DNA of 64,000 nucleotides from Thermoanaerobaculia bacterium (GTDB taxonomy: Bacteria; Acidobacteriota; Thermoanaerobaculia; Multivoradales; Multivoraceae): the NCBI GenBank assembly GCA_022822365.1, contig JAJEBV010000045.1:20997-84996 (forward strand), read 5' to 3'. The position numbers and the translations under genes were made by a program. Under the pieces are notes generated by a model. That model ran no database searches. It was not told the origin of the DNA and saw nothing but the letters and a program-made list of their open reading frames with translations. Positions 26,045 through 35,325 of the stretch are shown here, piece by piece (position 1 is the first letter of the stretch; each line of letters starts with the position of its first letter).

Positions 26045-26791
26045 CTACGTCATGCCCCCGCTGACGCTCAGCACCTCGCCCGTTACGTAGGACGCTTCAT
26101 CGCTCGCCAGGTACAGCACCGCCGCCGCGATGTCCTCCACCGTGCCCAGGCGCACCAGGCCGTGCTGCTCCAGGAAGCGCTCTCCCGCCCCGTCCGGCAG
26201 GGCCGCGGTCATGTCCGTCTCGATGAAGCCCGGCGCCACCACGTTGACCGTGATTCCGCGGCTCAGGAGTTCCCGCGCGAGCGACTTGCTGAACCCGATC
26301 AGCCCGGCCTTGGAGGCGGCGTAATTCGCCTGGCCCGCGTTGCCGACGACCCCTGCAACCGAAGACACCGACACGACCCGGCCATGGCGGCGCCGCATCA
26401 TGCCGCGGACCAGAGCCTTGGTCAGGACGAAGGCGCCGGTCAGGTTCACGTCGAGCACCCGCTGCCATTGCTCCAGGGTCATCCGCGCCAGCAGGTTGTC
26501 GGCCGTGATGCCCGCGTTGTTCACCAGAATGTCGACGGCCGCGAACTCCGAAGGCAGCCCCCGCACCGCGGCGGGGATCGACTCGTGATCGGCAAGGTCG
26601 AGCGCCATCGCATGGGCCTCGCCTCCGCCCGCCCGCACCGCGCCGGCGACCTCCTCGAGGAGTTCCTCGTTGCGCGCGGCAAGCACCACCCGCGCGCCCT
26701 GCCGCGCCAGCAGCAGCGCCGCGGCACGGCCGATGCCGCGCGAGGCGCCGGTGATCAGCGCGGTTCTGCCCGTCAGGTCGAAGAGGCTCAC
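26045..26791 (-). CDS. fabG: 3-oxoacyl-ACP reductase
   Basis: NADPH-dependent short-chain dehydrogenase, 248 aa. TGASRGIG cofactor loop (14-21), NNAG (91-94), catalytic Ser144, Tyr157 and Lys161 (SSVAG ... NYAASK), and the C-terminal VTGEVLSVSGGMT. GTG start at 26791 overlaps the fabD stop (GTGA). Reduces 3-oxoacyl-ACP in each elongation cycle. Confidence 0.96.
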   Translation of the reverse strand: MSLFDLTGRTALITGASRGIGRAAALLLARQGARVVLAARNEELLEEVAGAVRAGGGEAHAMALDLADHESIPAAVRGLPSEFAAVDILVNNAGITADNLLARMTLEQWQRVLDVNLTGAFVLTKALVRGMMRRRHGRVVSVSSVAGVVGNAGQANYAASKAGLIGFSKSLARELLSRGITVNVVAPGFIETDMTAALPDGAGERFLEQHGLVRLGTVEDIAAAVLYLASDEASYVTGEVLSVSGGMT

Positions 26792-27729
26792 GCTGCGAGG
26801 TCCTTCGGTTCGGCGACGGCCTGCACCTTCAGACCGCGCTCGATGCGCCGCGCGAGCCCGGAAAGCACCTTGCCCGGACCGATCTCGACGAGTCGCCCGA
26901 CGCCTCGGGAAGCCATCAGGGCCACCGACTCCGACCAGCGTACGGCGCCGTCAATCTGCCGGACCAGCGCGTCGCGCGCCGCCGCCGCCGTCTTCACCTC
27001 GGTCGCATCCACGTTGCAGACGACCGGCACTTCGGGGTCCGCCATCGGGACGTCCCGAATCAGGGGCTCCATCGCGACCCGCGCCGGTTCCATCAGGACG
27101 CAGTGGAAGGGCGCCGACACGGGCAGTGGAATCGCCCGCCGGGCGCCCCGCTCATCCGCAAGCTCCACGGCCCGGTCGACGGCTCCGGCCGCGCCGGCGA
27201 TCACGATCTGTCCGGGTGCGTTCAGGTTCGCGAGCTGGCAGACGCCGCCAGTGTCGCTCGCCGCCTGTGCAGCCACCGCCGCCGTGTCCTCCTGGCTCAG
27301 CCCAAGGATCGCGGCCATGGCGCCCTCGCCGACCGGCACCGCCTGCTGCATCGCCTGCCCGCGGGCCCGCACCAGCCGCAGGGCGTCGGCGAGTTCGAGG
27401 GCTCCCGCCGCCACGAGAGCCGAGTACTCGCCCAGGCTGTGGCCGGCCACGAAGGCCGGCGCCTCAGGCCCAGGATCCCGCGCCAGGTAGCTGCGCAGGA
27501 CCGCGACCGACATGGCGACGATCGCCGGCTGGGTGTTAGCGGTCAGTTGGAGCTCGTCCTCGGGACCCTCGAAGCAGAGCCGCGACAGCGAGAAGCCGAG
27601 CGTGTCGTCCGCCTCCTCGAAGACCGCCCGCGCCTCGGGAAAGGCCGCGGCCAGCGCACGGCCCATGCCGACCCGCTGCGAGCCTTGGCCCGGAAAGACG
27701 TACGCCACGCTGTTCGTCGCAAGGTCCAT
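26788..27729 (-). CDS. fabD: Malonyl-CoA:ACP transacylase
   Basis: Loads malonyl groups onto ACP. 313 aa: FPGQGSQ (13-19), nucleophile Ser98 in GHSLGEYSAL, catalytic His209 in SAPFHC, and VEIGPGKVLSGL. ATG at 27729. Upstream neighbour should be fabH in a normal cluster but is here the 3' end of a giant secreted-protein gene 55 bases away. Confidence 0.96.
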   Translation of the reverse strand: MDLATNSVAYVFPGQGSQRVGMGRALAAAFPEARAVFEEADDTLGFSLSRLCFEGPEDELQLTANTQPAIVAMSVAVLRSYLARDPGPEAPAFVAGHSLGEYSALVAAGALELADALRLVRARGQAMQQAVPVGEGAMAAILGLSQEDTAAVAAQAASDTGGVCQLANLNAPGQIVIAGAAGAVDRAVELADERGARRAIPLPVSAPFHCVLMEPARVAMEPLIRDVPMADPEVPVVCNVDATEVKTAAAARDALVRQIDGAVRWSESVALMASRGVGRLVEIGPGKVLSGLARRIERGLKVQAVAEPKDLAA

Positions 27730-27784
27730 GGGAAACCGGGCAGTCGGAAGGTTCTGGAGTAGTCAGGGTCGTGCTTCGGCCGCG

Positions 27785-30700
27785 TCAGGGCGGCGACGCC
27801 GACGCTGGCGACCCGCACGCGGCAATCCGCTTCAGTTCGATCCTGTCGAACCATGCGTCGCCAAGGTTAGCGCCTTCCCGGACCGCCCGCACCCGGACCG
27901 CTCCCACCGAGTCGGAGATGCACTTCGTCACCGCCCCGCACTCCCAGACGCCGGTCTCCGTCGCCACGATGTGGGCGTCCAGGAAGCCCCCGTCGCGGCC
28001 CGCGCCGCCATCGAAGTCCACGAAGACGTTGTCGTTCGCGTTCTCCCGCAGCATGCAGGCCGCGAGCCGGTACGTGCCGCCCGTCACCGGAATCCACTGC
28101 TCCGTGACCACGGCGTCGTCCGCTTCGTCGCCGCCGGCGTCGCTGCCGCGCAGCCGCAACGCCAGGTCACCGGGGGCGCCTCCGAATGTCGGTGCGCCGG
28201 CCTTCTGGCCGGCTTGCCGCCGCGGGCGGCCAGGAGACGAGCCAGCGCCGGCGGACCGAGCCGCCCCGAGGCCGGCCGGAATCCGGGAGATCGTTGCGTC
28301 GCCCGAATCGGCGAACCAGCCCGGCGTTCCGGCCTCCGCCGCGGCGCCATCGCTCCCGCCACGCCCGGCCTGGACACCGTTCCGGAACTCGAACGCGACG
28401 CCGGAAGACGGCGGCGGCGCCGATACCGCCCCCTGCGCCGCGGCCGCCGCCACCGCGTGTTCGCTCACCGTGATCATGAACGTGAGCGTAGCCGTCCCGC
28501 CGTTCGCGTCCATCGCCGTGTAGCTGTACTCCGTTTCCTTCAGCACCGCCGTCGGCCGGCCCGAGATCGTCCGCCTGGACCCGTCGAACGTCACGCCGTC
28601 CGGCAACTCCGGCGTCAGCGAGTAGGTGAACGGTCCGGCCGTCCCGTCCGCCTCGTGCAGGAGCAACGTGGCGATGGCCGCGTCCTTCGCCCACCTCTGA
28701 TCGCCGATCGCCGCGTCCCCGAACGACGGGTCCTCCACCTCGATCGTCCTGAGCTCCGTCTTCCTCCCGAACCAGCCGTCGGCGCCGCGCACCATGCGCC
28801 AGCGGAACCCCGGGCGTCCGACCTCCGTCGGCGCCGTGATGGTGAAGGTGAAGTCCACCGTCGCGTCCGGCGCCACGTCCGCCGGCGGGGAGACCCGCTT
28901 GAGGCCCCAGCGCTCGTTGTCGTCCGGCCGCTGCGAGCCCAGTGCGTAGCCCGAAGCCTGTGTCCAGGTCGTCGTGCCCGTGTTCCGCATCCGCACGGTG
29001 ACCACGGCCTCCGAGCCCGCCGCCATCTTCTCCGGTACGGCCGTCTGGGATACGAACGCCGCATCGTCCATCGCCAGAGCTTCCACCGTGATCCCGAAGG
29101 ACAAGGTCGCCCTTCCGCCGTCCGTGTCCGTCGCGGTGTAGCCGTACCGCGTCGCCGCCTGCGCCGCTTCCGGCGTTCCGGAGACCGTGCGGGTCGATTC
29201 GGCGAACGTCACGCCGTCCGGCAGGTCGGGCGAGATCGCATACCTGAACGGCCCCGCCGTGCCGCCGGCCGCCGGCAGGACCAGAGCGTCCAGCGCCTCG
29301 CCCTGCATCCACGACTGGTCAGGAACCGTCTCGTCCCCGAAGGACGGATCCTCCACCGTGACGGACACATCCGCCGTATGCGCCCCGAACCACGCGCCCG
29401 GGTCCCGCACCATGCGCCACGTGAAGGGATGAACGCCCGGCGTCTCCGGCACCGTGACGTCGAACGTGAAGTCGGCCGTCTCGTTCGGGGCGATGGTCCC
29501 CGGCACGGCTGCCCGGCGCACGCCCCACCTGTCCTTGTCCGAGCGATCCCAGGAACCCAGGCCGTAGCCGGCGGGCGACGACCAGGTCGTCGTGCCGGTG
29601 TTCGACATCGTGACGGTCACCGTCGCCGTGCCGCCGGCGGCCATCTTCGACGGCAGGCCCGTGACCGACACGACGGCCGCGTCGTCGATCACGTCTTCCT
29701 CGACGGCTATCTCGAACGTGAGCTTCGCCTTGCCGCCGCCGGCATCCGTGGCGACGTACCGGTACTCCGTTGCCTCCTGCACGGCTTCCGGCGTTCCGGC
29801 CAGCAGTCGCGTCGCTTCCGTGAAGGTCACGCCATCCGGCAGGGCGGGCTTGAGCGAGTAGGTCAGCGCTCCGCCATTGCCCCTTGCCTCGGGCAGGGTG
29901 AGCGACACGACGGTCTCGCCCTTCACCCACATCTGGTCCGGTATCTCCTGGCCCAGGAACGACGGGTCCTCCACCGCGATCGTCAAGAGCTCCGTCTTGC
30001 CGCCGAACCAGGCGGCGGCGCCCCGCACCATCCGCCACCGGAACTTGTGGTTCCCCACCTCCATGGGCGCCGTGATGGCGAAGGTCAGGTCCACCGTCTC
30101 GTCCGGCGCCACGTCGGCCGGCAGCGCCACGCGGGCCAGCCCCCAGATCTCGTTGTCCAGTGGCCGCTGGGAGCCCAGCCTGTAACTGGCCGACTTCCAC
30201 GTCGTGGGGCCCGTGTTCCGCATCCGCACCGTCACCGTCGCCTTCTCGCCGGCAAGCATCACCTCCGGCACGCCCGCGTGCGAGACGAAGGCGGCGTCGT
30301 CCAGGCCCTCGAGCCATACCTCGATCGTGAAGGTGAGCGTTGCCGCGTCCGCGGCGTCCGCGTTGCCGTCCGCGTCCGTCGCCGTGTAGGTGTACAGCGT
30401 CGGGTCCTGCGTCGCCGTCGGCGTGCCCGAGAGCGTCCGCGTCGCCGGGTCGAACGTCACGCTCGCCGGAGGCTCCGGCGACAGCGTGTAGGTCAGCTTC
30501 CCGTTGCCGCCGGTTGCCTCGGGCAGGGCGAACGGCTCGAACGCCCGGTTCGCCATCCACTCGATGTCGTCCATCTGGGCGTTGAACACCGGGGCCGTGT
30601 CCGTCTCGTCGTCATCCACCGTCACGTCCACCGTCGCCGTCTCGCCGTTGTAGCCGCCGCCCGTCGCGGTGAGCGTGATCTCCGTCGTCTCGTCGTCGAA

Positions 30701-33700
30701 GTCGTCGTCCTGGGCGCCCTTGGCCGTCACCGTCCGGGGCGCTGCATGGTTCGTGGGCGTGAAGATGAGCTCACGCGGATCCGTCGTCACGATCTCCCTG
30801 TCCATCGCGAGCGACACGGTGACGTCCTCCGTCGGAGGCGACCCCAGCTTGACGGTGAGCGTCTGGTCCGTTTCGCCTTCCTTCAACTCGAGACGAGTCG
30901 TGCTCAGCACCAGGGCCACGCGCTTCACCGCGATCGTGAAGGTCTGAGACGCCGCGTCGCCGTCCGCCGTGTTCCGGTCCGCGTCCGTCGCCTTGTACGT
31001 GTACTCCGTGGCCTCCTGTTGAGACTCCGGCGTGCCGGCAAGGATGCGCGTCGCGGGATCGAACACGACACCCTCGGGCGGATCGGGCGAGAGGGTGTAG
31101 GTCAGCTTCCCGTTGCCGCCCGTCGCCTCGGGCAGCGTGACGGTGTCGATCGGCCGATCCGCCGTCCACTCCTGGTCCTGGGCCTCCTCGCTGAACGACG
31201 GGGCCGTGTCCGTCTCGTCGTCCTCCACCGTCACGACGACCGTCGCCGCCACGCCGTCGTAGCCGCCGCCGGCAGCGGTGAGCGTGATCTCCGTCGTCTC
31301 GTCGTCGAAGTCGTCGTCCTCGACACCCTGGACCGTCACCGTCCGCGCCACGTTGTGGTTGGCCGTGGTAAACGTCAGGCTCGCCGGATTCACCGATGCC
31401 GCGCCAGCATCGCCGCTCTTGAGCGACACCGTCACGTCGCTCTTCGGGCGCGCGGCCAGCTTGACCGTGAACGTCCCGCCGGCGCCGCCCTCCTGAAGGG
31501 CCAGGCTCGCCTTGCTCGACACGAGGGCCGGCTGCTTCACCGTGATCGTGAACTCCGCCGCGGCGGCATCCGTCTCCGACGTGTTCTCGTCCGAGTCCGC
31601 CGCCGTGTACGTGTACCGCGTCGCGGCCACCGGCGCCGCCGGCGTGCCCGACAGCGTCCGCGTGGAGGAGTCGAACGTCACGCCTTCCGGCGGGTCCGGC
31701 GACAGCGAGTACGTCAGCGGCGCGTTGCCGCCGTTCCCGGCGGGCAGCACGACCGGGTCGATCGCGCGGCCCGCGAGCCACTCCAGGGCGTCGAACTCTC
31801 CGGCGAGCTCCGGGACCGTGTCGACGTCGTCGTCATCCACCGTAACCGTCACCACCTTCACCACGCCGTCGTAACCGCCGCCGATCGCCCGCAGGCCGAC
31901 CTTCGTCGTCTCGTCCTCGAAGCCGGGGTCCGGCACGCCCGCGACCGTCACCGGCCGCGGCTCGCCGTAGTCGGCCGGCGTGAACGTCAGCCTCGCCGGA
32001 GTCGCCTCCACCGCCCCGGGATCGGAACTCGCCACCTCCACCGTCACCCCGGCCGTCGGCTGCGACGCCAGCTTCACCGTGAAGGCCGAGCCGCCGACGC
32101 CCTCGTCCACCGCCAGTTCCGTCTCGCTCAGCAACAGGCCGACCCGCCGCACCGCGATCGTGAACTCGTCCGTATCCGCGTCGCTGGCCGTGGTGTTCTC
32201 GTCCGAGTCCGTCACCGTGTACGTGTACGCCGTCGCGGCCCGTGTCCCGGCCGGCGTGCCGGACAGCATCCGCGTCGAGGGGTTGAAGCTCACTCCGTCC
32301 GGCGGCTCCGGCGACAGCGAGTAGGTCAACTCCCCGTTGCCGCCCGTCGCCGCGGGCAGCGTGAGCGGAGTGATCCGCTGGCCCGTCACCCACTGCTGAT
32401 CCGGGACCGTCCCGGTCAACTCCGGCGCCGTGTCCGGCGGCGTCACCTCGATCGTGAACGTCTGCGCCACCCGGTCGCCGTCCCCGTCTGTCGCGCTGTA
32501 GGTGTATGTCTTCGGCGCCTGAATCGTCGTGGGCCTGCCCGAGAGCTTCCGCGACGTGTCGTTGAACGTCACGCCGGCGGGCGGCTTCGGCGACAGCGAG
32601 TAGGTCAGGGCGCCGTCGCCGCCGGTCGCCGCGGGAAGCTTCACCGGCGGCGAGAGCGCCTTGTCCTGCTCCCACTGCTGGCTGGGAGCCGTTCCGGTGA
32701 AGTACGGAGCCTCGTTCGGCTCCACCACCTCGATCGTGAACGTCCGCGTGTCCCTGTCGCCGGCGCCCCGGTTGCCGTCGGAGTCCGTCACGGTGTACGT
32801 GTACGTCGTCGCATCCTGCAGCGTCGTCGGCGTGCCCGACAGCACCCGCGTCGAGGAGTTGAAGGTCACGCCGGCGGGCCACGGCCGCGACAGCGAGTAT
32901 CTCAACGTCCCGTTGCCGCCGGTCGCCACGGGCAGCGTGACCGACACCCGCCGGCCTCTTTCCCACACCTGGTTCGACGCCGTTCCGCTGAACGCCGGCG
33001 CCCGGTCGACGGCCACCCTCACGGTTGCCGTCTTGCCAGCGTAGTCCCCGCCCCTCGCGCTCAGGTTGATCGTCGTCATCTCGCCAGGTGCGTTCCGCTT
33101 GCCCGTGACCGTTACCGTCTGCTTCGAGCCGTAGCCGGTCGTGGAGAAGGCCAGGCTCCCCTTGTTAACCGACGCCACTCCGGCGTTCGCGCTCGTCACC
33201 GAGACCGTCACCCCGGCCGTCGGCTGCGTCGCCAGCTTCACCGTGAACTCGGCGGTCTCACCCTCCTTGATCGTCAGGCTCGCGGGATCCACCACCAGGC
33301 CGGGTTGGGCCGGCTCCTCATCGTCGTCCACGTTCACGACCACCGTGGCCGAGACGCCCTCGTAGCCGCCGCCGCTCGCGCTCAGATCGACGATCGTGGT
33401 CTCGTCGGATGCGTCAGTGTCCTGCACGCCGTTGACCCTCACCGTCTGCGTCCGGCTGTAGTTCGTCTCGGTGAAGGTCAGGCTGGTCGAGCCCGCAGCC
33501 ACCGACACGGCGCCGTTGTCCCGGCTCGTCACCGACACGACGACGCTGTCCTTCGGCTTCGCCGCCAACTTCACCTTGAACGTGCCGGATCCGCCCTCCG
33601 TGATCTTCAGGCTCGTCGGGTCCACCACCAGAACCGCCACGCCGATCGTGAAGGTCTGCTCGGCCTTCTTGTTAGCCGCGTCCGTCACGGTATACGTGTA

Positions 33701-35281
33701 CGTCTTCGCATCCTGGGCATTCGCCGGCGTGCCCGACAGCGTCCGTGTGCTGCGCGTCACACCGGCGGGCAGCTCCGGCGACAGGCCGTACGTGTACGGC
33801 GGAGTGCCGCCGGTCGCCGCGGGCAGAGTCTTCGAAACCTCTTGGCCCTTCGGCCAGACCTGATCGGCGACCGGCGGCAACGTCGGCTCGGGCGGCTCGA
33901 CCACCTTGATCGTGAACGTCCGCGAGGCCGTCTTGTTGGCCGCGTCCGTCACGGAGTACGTGTACGTCTCTGCAGCCAGCGCCTTCGTCGGCCTGCCCGA
34001 CAAGACCCGTGTCGACTTGTTGAACGTCACGCCTGAAGGCAATTCCGGGGGCTTCGACAGGCCGTACGTGTACGGCTTCGTCCCCCCGGTCGCCGCCGGC
34101 AGAGTCTTCGAAACCCGCTGGCCCCTCGGCCAGATCTGATCGTCGACCGGCGGCAACTTCGGCGGCGGTTCGGTGTCGTCGTCCGTTACCGCCACCGGCA
34201 GCGATGCCGTCACGCGGTCGTAGCCGCCGCCGCTGGCGCGAAGTCTGATGTTCGTGCTCTCGTTGTCCTTGTCCTTGTCCTGCTTGCCCTCGACCGTCAC
34301 CTCCTGCGTTCTGCCGTAGCTGTCCTTGTTGAACGTCAGGCTCGTGCGATTCACGTCCGCCGCTCCAGCGTCGGCGCTCGACAGCGACACCGTCACGTTG
34401 CCCTGCGGCCGCGCCGCCAGCTTTACCGTGAAATCCTTGCTCTCTCCCTCATCGACCCCCAGCCTTGTCGGTTCCAGGATGAGAACCGGCCGCTTCGCGC
34501 TGATCGTGAACGTCTCCGTGTCCGTGTCGCCGTCCACATCCGTCACCTTCCACCTGCAGGTCTTCCGCGGCCATTCCCTGCTCGGCGTGCCGCTGATGCG
34601 CTTCCTCGTCTCGTTGAACGTGACGCCCGGAGGCAAAGCGCAACTCAACGCATACGACAAGGCGCCGTTGCCGTCCATCGCGCCCGGCAGCGTCACCACC
34701 GGCGAAATCGCCCGCCCCGTCAGCCACTCCTGGTCGTCGACCGTCCCCTTGAAACTCGGCGACTCGTCCGGCCCCACCAGGATCGTCATGGCGTCCGTGC
34801 GCGCGCCGAACCCCTCGCCGGGCTTGGCGGGGATGATCGGCCGATCGGTGACGACCGTGCTGCGAACCATCCGCCACTGGAAGGTGTAGCTGCCTATCTT
34901 GCTCGGCGCCGTGATCGTGAAACGGAAACTGCGCGGAGCGTTAGGCGCGACGCTGCCGGTAACCGGCACGCCCTTGACGCCCCAGTCGTCACCGACCGAA
35001 TCCAGGGAGAACGAGGTCCTGGTCGTCGTCTTCGTCCCACCGCTGGTCTCCTCGACAACCGACGCCCGCCAGGTCGTCGTGCCGGTGTTCAACATCCTCA
35101 CCGTCACGGTCGCCTTGCCGCCGAGGTCCATCCTCGGCGGCACGCCGGAGTAGGACACGAACGCCGCGTTGTCGCCCGCTCTCGCCGGGGCGGCCGTGAA
35201 CGCAAGAGCGAGGAACAGCCCCGCCGCCATACCGCGCCGGAGCGCACCGCAACCCCATCCGCCCGTCTTCACGTTCGCCAT
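27785..35281 (-). CDS. Giant secreted beta-domain protein (NBR1-Ig, putative Ig, Calx-beta)
   Basis: 2,498 aa from ATG 35281, preceded by GGGAGGGGAG eight bases away. Signal peptide (ends APARA|GDN, about 34). Then an NBR1-like Ig domain (NTGTTTW ... WRMVR), followed by 12 putative-Ig (He_PIG-like) units of the form DQ-W ... LP-ATGG ... GVTF ... LSGTP ... YTYT-TD, interspersed with six Calx-beta-like units (EG ... FTVKLA ... DDETT ... GGGYDG ... VDDD), and three more NBR1-like Ig domains toward the C-terminus. The last about 200 residues look like a carbohydrate-binding-type jelly roll (SDSVGAVRVRAV ... AWFDRIEL). No enzyme domain is recognised; adhesin or matrix role is inference. Repeat R5 is embedded near the C-terminus. 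Confidence 0.83.
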   Translation of the reverse strand: MANVKTGGWGCGALRRGMAAGLFLALAFTAAPARAGDNAAFVSYSGVPPRMDLGGKATVTVRMLNTGTTTWRASVVEETSGGTKTTTRTSFSLDSVGDDWGVKGVPVTGSVAPNAPRSFRFTITAPSKIGSYTFQWRMVRSTVVTDRPIIPAKPGEGFGARTDAMTILVGPDESPSFKGTVDDQEWLTGRAISPVVTLPGAMDGNGALSYALSCALPPGVTFNETRKRISGTPSREWPRKTCRWKVTDVDGDTDTETFTISAKRPVLILEPTRLGVDEGESKDFTVKLAARPQGNVTVSLSSADAGAADVNRTSLTFNKDSYGRTQEVTVEGKQDKDKDNESTNIRLRASGGGYDRVTASLPVAVTDDDTEPPPKLPPVDDQIWPRGQRVSKTLPAATGGTKPYTYGLSKPPELPSGVTFNKSTRVLSGRPTKALAAETYTYSVTDAANKTASRTFTIKVVEPPEPTLPPVADQVWPKGQEVSKTLPAATGGTPPYTYGLSPELPAGVTRSTRTLSGTPANAQDAKTYTYTVTDAANKKAEQTFTIGVAVLVVDPTSLKITEGGSGTFKVKLAAKPKDSVVVSVTSRDNGAVSVAAGSTSLTFTETNYSRTQTVRVNGVQDTDASDETTIVDLSASGGGYEGVSATVVVNVDDDEEPAQPGLVVDPASLTIKEGETAEFTVKLATQPTAGVTVSVTSANAGVASVNKGSLAFSTTGYGSKQTVTVTGKRNAPGEMTTINLSARGGDYAGKTATVRVAVDRAPAFSGTASNQVWERGRRVSVTLPVATGGNGTLRYSLSRPWPAGVTFNSSTRVLSGTPTTLQDATTYTYTVTDSDGNRGAGDRDTRTFTIEVVEPNEAPYFTGTAPSQQWEQDKALSPPVKLPAATGGDGALTYSLSPKPPAGVTFNDTSRKLSGRPTTIQAPKTYTYSATDGDGDRVAQTFTIEVTPPDTAPELTGTVPDQQWVTGQRITPLTLPAATGGNGELTYSLSPEPPDGVSFNPSTRMLSGTPAGTRAATAYTYTVTDSDENTTASDADTDEFTIAVRRVGLLLSETELAVDEGVGGSAFTVKLASQPTAGVTVEVASSDPGAVEATPARLTFTPADYGEPRPVTVAGVPDPGFEDETTKVGLRAIGGGYDGVVKVVTVTVDDDDVDTVPELAGEFDALEWLAGRAIDPVVLPAGNGGNAPLTYSLSPDPPEGVTFDSSTRTLSGTPAAPVAATRYTYTAADSDENTSETDAAAAEFTITVKQPALVSSKASLALQEGGAGGTFTVKLAARPKSDVTVSLKSGDAGAASVNPASLTFTTANHNVARTVTVQGVEDDDFDDETTEITLTAAGGGYDGVAATVVVTVEDDETDTAPSFSEEAQDQEWTADRPIDTVTLPEATGGNGKLTYTLSPDPPEGVVFDPATRILAGTPESQQEATEYTYKATDADRNTADGDAASQTFTIAVKRVALVLSTTRLELKEGETDQTLTVKLGSPPTEDVTVSLAMDREIVTTDPRELIFTPTNHAAPRTVTAKGAQDDDFDDETTEITLTATGGGYNGETATVDVTVDDDETDTAPVFNAQMDDIEWMANRAFEPFALPEATGGNGKLTYTLSPEPPASVTFDPATRTLSGTPTATQDPTLYTYTATDADGNADAADAATLTFTIEVWLEGLDDAAFVSHAGVPEVMLAGEKATVTVRMRNTGPTTWKSASYRLGSQRPLDNEIWGLARVALPADVAPDETVDLTFAITAPMEVGNHKFRWRMVRGAAAWFGGKTELLTIAVEDPSFLGQEIPDQMWVKGETVVSLTLPEARGNGGALTYSLKPALPDGVTFTEATRLLAGTPEAVQEATEYRYVATDAGGGKAKLTFEIAVEEDVIDDAAVVSVTGLPSKMAAGGTATVTVTMSNTGTTTWSSPAGYGLGSWDRSDKDRWGVRRAAVPGTIAPNETADFTFDVTVPETPGVHPFTWRMVRDPGAWFGAHTADVSVTVEDPSFGDETVPDQSWMQGEALDALVLPAAGGTAGPFRYAISPDLPDGVTFAESTRTVSGTPEAAQAATRYGYTATDTDGGRATLSFGITVEALAMDDAAFVSQTAVPEKMAAGSEAVVTVRMRNTGTTTWTQASGYALGSQRPDDNERWGLKRVSPPADVAPDATVDFTFTITAPTEVGRPGFRWRMVRGADGWFGRKTELRTIEVEDPSFGDAAIGDQRWAKDAAIATLLLHEADGTAGPFTYSLTPELPDGVTFDGSRRTISGRPTAVLKETEYSYTAMDANGGTATLTFMITVSEHAVAAAAAQGAVSAPPPSSGVAFEFRNGVQAGRGGSDGAAAEAGTPGWFADSGDATISRIPAGLGAARSAGAGSSPGRPRRQAGQKAGAPTFGGAPGDLALRLRGSDAGGDEADDAVVTEQWIPVTGGTYRLAACMLRENANDNVFVDFDGGAGRDGGFLDAHIVATETGVWECGAVTKCISDSVGAVRVRAVREGANLGDAWFDRIELKRIAACGSPASASPP
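28189..28262 (+). repeat. Palindromic repeat copy R5, in frame within the giant secreted protein
   Basis: GGTGCGCCGGCC with hairpins GCCGGCC-TTCT-GGCCGGC (28196-28213) and GCCGCC-GCG-GGCGGC; the third hairpin is degenerate. Compared with R1, stem positions 3 and 6 differ but both partners changed with them, so pairing is kept. Encodes about 25 Ala/Gly/Arg/Pro-rich residues (about 2340-2365) within the C-terminal module. Confidence 0.7.
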
Positions 35282-35325
35282 GCGCTCGTCTCCCCTCCCG
35301 CCAACCAACCCGAGTGCGCCGTCCG

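Noticed and set aside
27512..34036. 2,174-codon open frame on the plus strand opposite the giant Ig/Calx-beta gene
   Set aside because: Low-complexity Arg/His-rich translation, antisense to a well-structured secreted protein and running into fabD; a GC-driven shadow.
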